Part shown: in pieces, positions 30,510 through 38,738 of the stretch
Layout of the letters: each line of letters starts with the position of its first letter
Numbering within the stretch: position 1 is the first letter of the stretch
From: Pontiella sulfatireligans
GTDB lineage: Bacteria; Verrucomicrobiota; Kiritimatiellia; Kiritimatiellales; Pontiellaceae
Length of the DNA: 64,000 bases
Direction of reading: 5' to 3'
Assembly (NCBI RefSeq): GCF_900890705.1
Contig: NZ_CAAHFH010000001.1
Coordinates: 2,604,001 to 2,668,000, forward strand
The notes under the pieces: model-generated
Database searches by the model: none
What the model saw: the letters and a program-made list of their open reading frames with translations, nothing else
What the model was told of the DNA's origin: nothing
Translations under genes and position numbers: made by a program

Positions 30510-32387
30510 CTATTTCTTTCCCTTTGCTTTTTTCGGCACTTCGCCGGTTCCGCCACTGAGATAGGAAATACGATGAGGCACGAGTCCACCGAGTTGAGTC
30601 CAGTCCGCTCCTTCAACCAGAGACATGTCGAATTTTACGCCCGCCGCGTCTTTCAGCAGCACAGCACTATTCAAAATAAGGTTTACCTCAATCGGATCAT
30701 CGCAATTCGCGAGCGCAGCGAAAATATACGGTGCGGGATCGGCTGCGCCTGTCAGCCCCAGAAATTCTGCGGCGCGTGTTCGTACCAACCGATTGGAATC
30801 CTCTGAAGCGATCCGTTTCAAATCCGCCTCAAACTCCATCGCCTGATCGCCGAATGCGGAGCAGGTGATCGCGGCCCAATAGCGTTCCGTTGCTTCCGGT
30901 GAACGCAGCGCTTTCGCAACGCGCGCCCGGGCCTCGGGAAAGGGCGCCAACTGAAGGTCGGCGATATCGACGAGTTTCGCTATCTGCTGCTTATGCATTT
31001 TCCCAAACGCCGCTCCATCTCCTCCGCTCTCGGAAAGCATCACAGGCTCCGGATAGAATCCAAGATCGGGAAGCGACTTCACCTTTTTCTGCAGTGCACG
31101 GCGCATGTCGAACAGGATATCGGCGTAGGCCGGATCATCAGCAAGGTTGGTGATTTCATGCGGATCTTTTTCGAGGTCAAAGAGCTGCTCCGGCGGACGC
31201 GCTTCATAAAACGCGGATTGTACCGGATTGAGTTTCCCGGCCTTCGCGAGATCGCGCCATTCACAAAACGCGGGTTGCTTGTAGCGGTAGAAGTTGTGCA
31301 AGCCATCAAAATTGAACGGCTGGTAGCTGCGCCAATAGCTGTATTTCCCTTTTCGGAAAAAGCGAACCATGTCGTACTTTTCATCAAACCGTTCGGCATA
31401 GCCAAAGGCGGTGTCGCGCGAATTCAATTCATCAAGCGTGATGCCCTTGCCTAGAAACGGCGTGCCGTCGATCCCTTCGGGAATCTCGGCCCCGGCCAGA
31501 TTCAGCACGGTTGCGGAAAGATCCACAAATTCAACCGTTCCATCGATACGCGAACCGCGCGGGGCCGGAACAAGGTGCTGCCAGTTTTTTGGCACATAAA
31601 CCACCATGGCAACCTGCAGCCCATCATTATGGGCATAGCCCTTCCCTCCGGGCAGGACGCCGCCGTGGTCGCCATAGTGGAAGATGAAGGTGTCGTCGAG
31701 AAGCCCGTCTTCTTCCAGCTGCTTGATGATGCGGCCCATCTCTGCATCCGCCATGGAATTGAGCGTCAGGTATTGGGCATATTTTTCGCGGAAAACCTGG
31801 GTGTCCGGGTGATACGGAAACAGCGCCACGTTCGCGGGATCAACCACATATTCCTTTCCCTTGGGCAGATCACCAAACAGCTGGCTTTCGTGGGTGACCC
31901 CAAAGTTCTGCACATGGAAGAACGGCTGGCCGGGCGTGCGCCTACGGAAGCTAGCCTTGCCGGAAGATTCGTCCCAGACGCCCTCTTTGTCCGACGGAAG
32001 ATAGTTGTAGTCTTCCTTGCTGTTATTCGTGGTGTAGTAGCCTGCCTGACGGAGGTAGTACGGGAACATTCGCACACCTTCCGGCATGGCCACCGGCACC
32101 TGCCTGCGGTGGTATTGCGCCCCCGTACGGGGGCCATAGCAGCCGGAAATGATCGTACTGCGCGCAACCGAACAAACCGGCCCGCACGAATAGGCGTGGT
32201 TAAAGACAAGCCCATCCTTTGCCAAGCGTTCGACATTGGGCATCCGCACGCCGTGTTCCGGGTTGTAGAGCTTGTACCAATTGGCGGAATTGTCCTCCGT
32301 CGTCAGCCACACAATGTTCGGCCGGTCTGGCACGGCAAAAACCGCAGACGCCAACATCACCACCATGGAAATCATTCTGATTTTCAT
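30510..32387 (-). CDS. Sulfatase-family protein with atypical C-S-V-A-R motif and HEAT-like C-terminus
   Basis: 625 residues with signal peptide 1-18. The sulfatase fold is clear (NIVWLTTEDNS near the start, FHYGDHGGVLPGGKGYAHNDG metal site), but the modification motif reads C72-S-V-A-R: the third position is Val instead of Pro or Ala. The first metal-ligand pair is E-D instead of D-D. Residues about 495-600 look like HEAT repeats (ATERYWAAITCSAFGDQ, NRLVRTRAAEFLGLTG). Related two-domain sulfatases (heparan N-sulfatase-like) exist in Planctomycetes and Bacteroidetes. It ends in a Lys-rich tail, EVPKKAKGKK. Its start overlaps the stop of the upstream sulfatase by 4 bp. Whether the Cys is matured to formylglycine is open. 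Confidence 0.88.
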   Translation of the reverse strand: MKIRMISMVVMLASAVFAVPDRPNIVWLTTEDNSANWYKLYNPEHGVRMPNVERLAKDGLVFNHAYSCGPVCSVARSTIISGCYGPRTGAQYHRRQVPVAMPEGVRMFPYYLRQAGYYTTNNSKEDYNYLPSDKEGVWDESSGKASFRRRTPGQPFFHVQNFGVTHESQLFGDLPKGKEYVVDPANVALFPYHPDTQVFREKYAQYLTLNSMADAEMGRIIKQLEEDGLLDDTFIFHYGDHGGVLPGGKGYAHNDGLQVAMVVYVPKNWQHLVPAPRGSRIDGTVEFVDLSATVLNLAGAEIPEGIDGTPFLGKGITLDELNSRDTAFGYAERFDEKYDMVRFFRKGKYSYWRSYQPFNFDGLHNFYRYKQPAFCEWRDLAKAGKLNPVQSAFYEARPPEQLFDLEKDPHEITNLADDPAYADILFDMRRALQKKVKSLPDLGFYPEPVMLSESGGDGAAFGKMHKQQIAKLVDIADLQLAPFPEARARVAKALRSPEATERYWAAITCSAFGDQAMEFEADLKRIASEDSNRLVRTRAAEFLGLTGAADPAPYIFAALANCDDPIEVNLILNSAVLLKDAAGVKFDMSLVEGADWTQLGGLVPHRISYLSGGTGEVPKKAKGKK

Positions 32388-33835
32388 TTTTTCCCCTTCT
32401 TGTCCTTCTTCTTGTCCAATGGTTTGTCAGCGCTATAGGGAACGCTCCACTCCTCCAGCCCATCCATCACAATCGGAACCTCCTGTTGCGGCAGCTTGGC
32501 GGAAAGGCGCTTCTTCATATCGGCATATTCAGGATTCTTGGCGAGGTTGCTCCACTCGTCAGGATCCTTGGTATGGTCATAGAGCTCCTCGCCCCCGTCA
32601 TAGTAGCGGGTGTAGCGCCAGTCGCGCGTACGAACCGTGTAGTTCCCCCGCCCCCAAGTGCAGATGGCCTGTCCTTCGACCGGAGTGTCCGGCTTATTCA
32701 ACTGCGGAACCAAGCTGAAGCCGTCCACATAGTCCGGGGCTTCAAGGCCGGACATTTCTGACAGCGTGCGATAAATATTGATCAGCGAAACGCCGTCCTT
32801 CACCTCACGGCCCGCGATCGCTTTTTTCTCTCGGGCGTCCCAAATAATGAAGGGCACCCGGGTGGTCTCTTCCCAGAGAGCGAATTTACGGAAATGCTTT
32901 TTTTCGCCCAGGGCATAACCATGGTCCGACCAAAGCACCACCACCGTATTGTCGGCATAGGAACTCTCTTCCAACGCATCGAGCAGACGGCCAATATTGT
33001 AATCCGCCCACGAAATGCAGGCGAGATAGGCACGACGAACCTTGTTCCATGCTTCGTCCTGTTTAAAACGCCGATCATCATTCATCTTCGCCATTGCTTT
33101 TCCGACCGCCGGAATATCGGAATGGTCGGTTGGATTGATACGTGGCGGTTCAACTGTTGCAGGGTAGAGATCGAAGAATTGCTTCGGGCAGGTAAACGGC
33201 AAGTGCGGGCGAATGATGCCGACCGCCAGGAAAAACGGCTTGTCGTGCTTACGCCCGAGCACATCCACCCCGAACGAAGCGTTCTTATAGTCGGTGTGAT
33301 CTTCCAGCGGACTCAACGTCGGGGAAAAACGCATCTTCCCCGATTTGCCCTGACGATATCCTTCGACATCATCAAATTTTAGTGGATTGGTTTTTTCCTT
33401 CTCATAAAACTCCGTCCACTCGACGCCCGTTGGTTCACGGCGGTGATGGATCTTGCCGGAGCCGTAGGTGCCATAGCCGTTCGCCTTGAAAAACTCAGGC
33501 AACGAGGTGTAGCCCTCAAGGATCTTGTCCGAAAAACCGGCCTGATCGTAAAAGACATATAGCCCCGACTTGAATGGCTCCACGCCATAGAGCAACGAAT
33601 TGCGGCTTGGCGAACAGCCCGGCGCGGAACAATGGGCGTTGGAAAAGTTGACGCCCTTTTTCGCCAGCTTGTCCATGTTTGGCGTCTGCGCCTGCGGATG
33701 ACCGCCCAGAAAACCCGTCCAGTCGTTCATGTCGTCGATGGCGATGAACAAGATATTTGGCTGCGGATTTGCATCCACACATAGAACGCCAACCAATAGA
33801 CCAGTCAAAACCATCCAACCTGATATTTTTTTCAC
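32384..33835 (-). CDS. Sulfatase, type I (iduronate-2-sulfatase-like)
   Basis: 483 residues, the shortest sulfatase of the run, with signal peptide about 1-22. Metal ligands in IAIDDMNDW; formylglycine motif C-S-P-S-R with Cys74; GSGKIHHRR and LWSDHGYALGEKKHFRKF complete the pocket. The DDMNDW / GGHPQAQTPNMD pattern and the GEKKHF block are typical of iduronate-2-sulfatase and choline-sulfatase-like members. It ends in a very basic tail (DKKKDKKGKK), like its neighbour at 30510. The stop overlaps the 30510 start by 4 bp, and the esterase gene ends 13 bp upstream. Confidence 0.92.
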   Translation of the reverse strand: MKKISGWMVLTGLLVGVLCVDANPQPNILFIAIDDMNDWTGFLGGHPQAQTPNMDKLAKKGVNFSNAHCSAPGCSPSRNSLLYGVEPFKSGLYVFYDQAGFSDKILEGYTSLPEFFKANGYGTYGSGKIHHRREPTGVEWTEFYEKEKTNPLKFDDVEGYRQGKSGKMRFSPTLSPLEDHTDYKNASFGVDVLGRKHDKPFFLAVGIIRPHLPFTCPKQFFDLYPATVEPPRINPTDHSDIPAVGKAMAKMNDDRRFKQDEAWNKVRRAYLACISWADYNIGRLLDALEESSYADNTVVVLWSDHGYALGEKKHFRKFALWEETTRVPFIIWDAREKKAIAGREVKDGVSLINIYRTLSEMSGLEAPDYVDGFSLVPQLNKPDTPVEGQAICTWGRGNYTVRTRDWRYTRYYDGGEELYDHTKDPDEWSNLAKNPEYADMKKRLSAKLPQQEVPIVMDGLEEWSVPYSADKPLDKKKDKKGKK

Positions 33836-33848
33836 AAATATGTTCCTC

Positions 33849-35210
33849 CTAATATTTCATGTCCATACCCCATTCCCGGTTTAGAAATGGAATAAGCTGC
33901 TTGTTGATCGAATCCGTCGTGCCGACACCGTGGCCGAACCCATTATTGATAATTGTTTCCGCGCGACCGCCCTTTTCCCGAAGAGCGTCGGCAAACCGAA
34001 GCGCAACAGTATAGTCGATGGTCGGATCGGCATCGCCATGAAATAGAATCGTTGCGGGCGGCGGAATTTTAATCTGGTAGATCGCGGATGCATTCTTCCT
34101 GTCTGCCATCTCCGTGCCGATATAATTGTCGGCTTTTCCAAAACGGCTCAGTCCCCGGTCAACGGCATCGTAGAGCCCGCAAAAACCGGCATACACATTA
34201 CATTCCGGCGTACGCTGGGCCGCTATCGATGAAAGATGCCCGCCAGCCGATCCTCCGGAAAAGCCGAACCGCGACAGGTCAAAACCATATTGTTTCGCGT
34301 TTTGCCTCACCCACTCTACCGCATCCATAATGTCGCCGATGGATTTTTCAAACGTACCGCCATCCTTGACCAGCCGGTATTGAACACGCACGCATGCCAC
34401 GCCGCGCTCGGCCAACGGCTTGGCTTTCCAAAGCATATCCTTCGGATGTCCGGTCACCCATCCCCCGCCATGTATAATTACGAAAACAGGGAACGGCCCC
34501 TCCACCCCCTGCGGAATATCGACGTACAGCACCAAATCCGTGGCATCTGTTTTTTTATAGGTAACTGTTTTGGTTTTGAATGCATACGGCCCGGGAATCA
34601 GTTTTGGATCCTTCCGGCTGGTTTTTTCCAGCTTGAATCCGGCGAAACAAACCGTTCCATCGCCCGTGTCGTTCAACTGGGCGGGAGTCAGAGCGGGCCC
34701 CTTCACGCCCGGGCGCTTTGGGTAACCTGCCGGGAAAAAGTTCAACCGGTACGCGGCATCTTTTTTCCCCATCTTCAATTCCACCTTGTACTCCTCCCAA
34801 TCCCTGGAAGATTCCAACCGAATAAATCGGCGCGACACACCATCGTTAAAATGCTCCTCGATCAGCAGCACCGGCTTTCGAACACCATCGCCTTTATATG
34901 AAAAGTTCAATCGATAATAGGCATTGCCCTTGAAATTAATAACCTGGGAAAAAGCAGGAACCTTGCCTTTCAGACCATCCGTCTTTTCGTACCGGATGCA
35001 TTTCCCCGCCACGCCCCCCGGAACCGCATCTGATACAGAGAAATAGCTTTCCCCGTCCACCCTCCAACTATTCAACCCGTTTTCAAAACCACCATTCTGA
35101 ATGGCATCGAAAACCGGGCCGTCAAACGTCGGCTTCCTCTTCGCTTCAGTCAGGGCGGATGCCGCCGCAAGAATGAGCAACGTTATCACTAAAACTTGTT
35201 TATTCATCAT
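33849..35210 (-). CDS. Secreted carbohydrate esterase (HSL/BD-FAE-like alpha/beta hydrolase) with N-terminal CBM-like domain
   Basis: 453 residues with signal peptide about 1-23. Residues about 35-200 form a jelly-roll carbohydrate-binding-like domain (NGGFENGLNSWRVDG opens it, as in CBM4/9-type folds). The C-terminal catalytic domain has the oxyanion motif H247-G-G-G-W, the nucleophile elbow G-G-S321-A-G-G, Asp395 in HGDADPTIDY and His427 in GFGHG. This matches esterases that remove acyl groups from polysaccharides (CE10-like / BD-FAE type). ATG-ATG at the start, with GGAAAGG upstream. It lies between two sulfatases with gaps of 13 and 15 bp. Deacetylation of the target glycan is the likely role. 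Confidence 0.88.
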   Translation of the reverse strand: MMNKQVLVITLLILAAASALTEAKRKPTFDGPVFDAIQNGGFENGLNSWRVDGESYFSVSDAVPGGVAGKCIRYEKTDGLKGKVPAFSQVINFKGNAYYRLNFSYKGDGVRKPVLLIEEHFNDGVSRRFIRLESSRDWEEYKVELKMGKKDAAYRLNFFPAGYPKRPGVKGPALTPAQLNDTGDGTVCFAGFKLEKTSRKDPKLIPGPYAFKTKTVTYKKTDATDLVLYVDIPQGVEGPFPVFVIIHGGGWVTGHPKDMLWKAKPLAERGVACVRVQYRLVKDGGTFEKSIGDIMDAVEWVRQNAKQYGFDLSRFGFSGGSAGGHLSSIAAQRTPECNVYAGFCGLYDAVDRGLSRFGKADNYIGTEMADRKNASAIYQIKIPPPATILFHGDADPTIDYTVALRFADALREKGGRAETIINNGFGHGVGTTDSINKQLIPFLNREWGMDMKY

Positions 35211-35225
35211 GCGGTCCAGCCTTTC

Positions 35226-36851
35226 CTATTTCCTTTTGCTCGCTTCCAGTTCTTCACGCGTAATCATTCCATCGCCATTGGCATCGCGTGAAGCGAAGTA
35301 TTGCTTTTGCTGCCCCTCGGATGTGTTGCGATTCTTTTTCTTCGACTCCTTCATCGACCATTCAAGCCACTCATCTTCCGTCACCCCGCGATCCTTGTTT
35401 TTGTCGAGCGCAGCAAACCAATCCCACTTTGCCACCGACGCCTTCTTTGCCGATTTAGCGTTCGGCTTGTCGCTCTTCTTCGGCGGGTGGTGCTTGATCC
35501 AGTCGGCCGACTGGGTCAGGCCGAGGAAGCGTGGCTCGATCAATTGCGAGTCCCACTTCAGGCGGAGCTGATCGAGCTCCTTCATCTTTTCCGGGTGCGC
35601 GGAGGCGATATCCTGCTCTTCGCCGATATCCTCTTCCAAATTATAGAGCTGTGCGGTTCCGCCGCTGAAAGGGATGACCAGCTTGTAGTCGCCATGGCGC
35701 ACCGCATAGCGGCCTTGGTCGAACTTACGCAGATAGATCGCCTCGTGCGGCACGCCGGGCTCCTTGCCGGTCAGATACGGAATCAGGTTGACGCCGTCGA
35801 GCGGACGCTGTGGGTCGAGCGGCGCCTGGGCCAGATCGGCGATGGTAGCAAAAATATCCAGCGAACTGACCGGTTCATCGTACTTCGCGCCAGCCGGCAG
35901 GGTTCCTTTCCATTGCACGGCGTAGGGGACGCGGAACCCGCCTTCCCAGACATCCGACTTCTGGCCCCGTAGCGGCCCATTGTCGGAAGCGTTCTTCGTT
36001 TCGGGTCCACCGTTGTCGGACAGAAAAAAGATAAGGGTATTGTCGGTGAGGTTGAGTTCGTCGAGTTTGTTGAGCAACAGCCCCACGCCATCGTCAATCG
36101 CGCTGACCATGGCGGCGTAGGTGCGGCGCTTCTCGTTCTTGATATTTTTAAAGCGAGATAGGTATTTTTCCGTGGCCTGCAGTGGATTGTGCGGCGCGTT
36201 ATAGGCGAGATAGAGAAAGAAGGGCTGGTCCTTGCTGCGCTCGACGAATCCGACCGCCTCGTCTGAAAAAGCATCGGTCAGGTATTGGGTCGGCGGATCC
36301 GGTTCGTGGTTGCGCAGGATCCAGGTCTGATAGCTTTCGGTTTCACCCGTGGCATCTTCGCTGCGCTTGATGGTCAGCTCTTCGGGGAAGTAACGGTGTC
36401 CGCCACCCAGGTGGCCGTAGAAAAAGTCGAAGCCGCGGTTAAGCGGGTGCAGGGTCGGGTAGGCACCGAGATGCCACTTGCCGATGGCGCCCGAAGTATA
36501 GCCTGCCTTTTTGAGGACATCGGCCAGCGTGTGTTCGGAGAGCGGCACCCCCATGTTGGGATCGTTGGGCTGGTATTGTGGATTGCGCTCGAAGCCGAAA
36601 CGCTGCTCGTAGCGTCCGGTCATCAGGCCGGCGCGGCTCGGCCCGCAGACCGAATACGCCACATAGCCGCTGGTGCATTGCACGCCGTTCTTAGCGATGC
36701 GGTCAATGTTCGGCGTCGGAATGTCCTTGCACCCATTGAACCCAACATCCGCATAACCCATATCGTCGCACAGGATCACAATCAGGTTAGGTTTATCAGC
36801 GAAGGTCACAACCGCCGCCACAAACAGAATTCCAAATATAATTTTCTTCAT
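35226..36851 (-). CDS. Sulfatase, type I (arylsulfatase-A-like), with two-EF-hand tail
   Basis: 541 residues from the ATG at 36851; an in-frame GTG four codons earlier would overlap the strong AGGAG ribosome site, so the ATG is chosen. Signal peptide about 1-18. Metal ligands in LCDDMGYADVG, formylglycine motif C-G-P-S-R with Cys69, GKWHLG and LSDNGG blocks: arylsulfatase A / N-acetylgalactosamine-sulfatase-like. The tail has two EF loops, D-K-N-K-D-R-G-V-T-E-D-E (with an extra or shifted residue relative to the canonical loop) and D-A-N-G-D-G-M-I-T-R-E-E, ending EELEASKRK, almost the same end as the 25476 sulfatase (EELEASQK). Confidence 0.92.
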   Translation of the reverse strand: MKKIIFGILFVAAVVTFADKPNLIVILCDDMGYADVGFNGCKDIPTPNIDRIAKNGVQCTSGYVAYSVCGPSRAGLMTGRYEQRFGFERNPQYQPNDPNMGVPLSEHTLADVLKKAGYTSGAIGKWHLGAYPTLHPLNRGFDFFYGHLGGGHRYFPEELTIKRSEDATGETESYQTWILRNHEPDPPTQYLTDAFSDEAVGFVERSKDQPFFLYLAYNAPHNPLQATEKYLSRFKNIKNEKRRTYAAMVSAIDDGVGLLLNKLDELNLTDNTLIFFLSDNGGPETKNASDNGPLRGQKSDVWEGGFRVPYAVQWKGTLPAGAKYDEPVSSLDIFATIADLAQAPLDPQRPLDGVNLIPYLTGKEPGVPHEAIYLRKFDQGRYAVRHGDYKLVIPFSGGTAQLYNLEEDIGEEQDIASAHPEKMKELDQLRLKWDSQLIEPRFLGLTQSADWIKHHPPKKSDKPNAKSAKKASVAKWDWFAALDKNKDRGVTEDEWLEWSMKESKKKNRNTSEGQQKQYFASRDANGDGMITREELEASKRK

Positions 36852-36859
36852 TAGTCTCC

Positions 36860-38728
36860 TCACTTCTTCTTAATTTTAATTCGTTTAACGAGCAGTTCGC
36901 CGCCATCCTTCACGCCCACATGCAACGTCCAATCAGTAGAACTTGTGGTCTTAAACTGTTTTCTGACCACCCCGCTTTCGCCAACCGCTCCCGACCAGGT
37001 CTCGATCTGCCGGTTTTGCTTGTCTTTTTTACCCGCAACAAAGTTGGCGAAAAATTCTGCACCCTCAGCGAGGCCCTTCGATTCCCACTCAATTTCTAGG
37101 TCATAGGTGCTGTTGGGTTCAAAACTGCCAGCGGGCACGGTGACGGCACGACTCCATTGGCCAGCTCGGCCCTTTGCGGAATGGTTGCCGCTATCGACCA
37201 GATAGCCCTCGCTCGTCGCCAGCGCGACTTCCGGCTTTTCGCCGACGAAACCACCGGTTTCATAAATCAGGTTCACCTTTTCTAAGGCCGGCTCTCCATA
37301 GCGTTTCATCTGCGTAACCAGCTCCGCCTGCATCCGGTCGACAACCGGCTTGTACTCCGGATTGTTGTAAAAATTAACCATCTCGTCCGGATCCTTCTGC
37401 AGATCGAACAGCCATGGATCGTCGGTGGGCGAGAGCACCAACTTATAGCGATCACTTGCGGCGGCGACCCAGCGGCTGTTGGCGTTGGTGAAGTAGACAA
37501 TGCGGTCGCCATCTACCTCCTTGTCTGGACTCAGGAAGTCGGGCGAGGTGTCCTTTCCGTGAAACTCCGGCCATCCGTTGGTGACGCCCATCATGGAGAG
37601 CGCCATCGGCGCAAAATCGACATTGCACTGTGCGGTGTGAATCACCTTGCCCGGAGGAATCTTTCCGGGATAGCGAATGACAAAGGGAATGCAGGCCGAG
37701 GTTTCATAGGGCAATCCCTTATTGTTCTTCCTGTGCTCGCCCATCAGGTCGCCATGGTCGGAAGTAAAGACGACGATTGTGTTTTTTTCCAGCCCCTGCG
37801 ATTTGAGATAGTTCAAGATTTTTCCGACATTATCATCAATGCATTTGACCATGCCGAAATAGCGCGCCATCTGCGCCTGATTGAGTTTTTCAACGGCGTT
37901 TTTCCCCGTCAGGTTGACCCACTTGGGCATCGTTCCCTCATCGACATCCATGGTGCGCGGATTCTCGAAATGCAGCGGCTCAAACATCGTGTCGTACGGC
38001 TTGCGAACCGTGTTGGGGCCATGCGGATCGGGGATGGCGAGCATCAGGCAGAACGGCTTCGATTTATCGCGCGCAAGGATTTCCAGCGCGCGGTCGGTCA
38101 GAAAGTCGGTAGTGAACGAGGTCTCATCCGCGGCCTCAATATCGACCTTGATGCTCTCCGTCTTGGGATTGTAGTTACCGATCAGCGCGGCGGTATTCCC
38201 ACTCTTCTTGAGCAGTTTCCAATGGCCGCGGTTGAACATGTAGCGGTTGTCAGAAAATCCAAATTGGCGTTTCGGCGCGAAGCCGGGCTTGGCGTCGCCA
38301 TCGAGATGCCACTTGCCGACATACGAGGTGGCATAGCCCTGACCCTTGAGTACTTCGGCGAAGGTGACGAGCCCATCGTTGAGCGGCATGTCGTTGACGG
38401 GGGATCCGGTATGAACCGGATACATCCCGGAAACCAGCGAAGCGCGCGAAGGGGTGCAGACGGGCGAGGAGGCGTAGTAGCTGGTGCAGAGCGCGCCATC
38501 GTGGGCAATCGAGTCGATATGCGGCGTATCCACCTTGACGCCCTTTCCCCAGACAAACGCCTGGTCGGGCGTCATTAGGTCTCGGTAACACCCCAACGTA
38601 CGGAAGTTATGCTCGTCGGTATGAATGATCAGCAGGTTGGGTTGTTTCCCCTTGCCGGCCAGCGAGGACGACCCTATCGATACGATGCCTGCAGCGCAGG
38701 CCAGTTGGCTGAAATTTCTTCGATTCAT
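36860..38728 (-). CDS. Sulfatase, type I, with Tat signal and C-terminal beta domain
   Basis: 622 residues from the ATG at 38728 (AAGGA upstream); the longer open frame lacks a ribosome site and would bury the signal. It begins MNRRNFSQLACAAG, a twin-arginine signal, implying export after folding. Metal ligands are in HTDEHNFRTLG (D-E in place of D-D), the formylglycine motif is C-T-P-S-R with Cys91, followed by GKWHLDGD and TSDHGDLMGEH. Residues about 520-622 form a beta-sandwich-like addition (AVTVPAGSFEPNSTYDLEIEWES) that may bind carbohydrate. Related to choline-sulfatase / heparan-sulfatase-like members. 8 bp before the 35226 gene. Confidence 0.9.
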   Translation of the reverse strand: MNRRNFSQLACAAGIVSIGSSSLAGKGKQPNLLIIHTDEHNFRTLGCYRDLMTPDQAFVWGKGVKVDTPHIDSIAHDGALCTSYYASSPVCTPSRASLVSGMYPVHTGSPVNDMPLNDGLVTFAEVLKGQGYATSYVGKWHLDGDAKPGFAPKRQFGFSDNRYMFNRGHWKLLKKSGNTAALIGNYNPKTESIKVDIEAADETSFTTDFLTDRALEILARDKSKPFCLMLAIPDPHGPNTVRKPYDTMFEPLHFENPRTMDVDEGTMPKWVNLTGKNAVEKLNQAQMARYFGMVKCIDDNVGKILNYLKSQGLEKNTIVVFTSDHGDLMGEHRKNNKGLPYETSACIPFVIRYPGKIPPGKVIHTAQCNVDFAPMALSMMGVTNGWPEFHGKDTSPDFLSPDKEVDGDRIVYFTNANSRWVAAASDRYKLVLSPTDDPWLFDLQKDPDEMVNFYNNPEYKPVVDRMQAELVTQMKRYGEPALEKVNLIYETGGFVGEKPEVALATSEGYLVDSGNHSAKGRAGQWSRAVTVPAGSFEPNSTYDLEIEWESKGLAEGAEFFANFVAGKKDKQNRQIETWSGAVGESGVVRKQFKTTSSTDWTLHVGVKDGGELLVKRIKIKKK

Positions 38729-38738
38729 TGTGTTTCCT

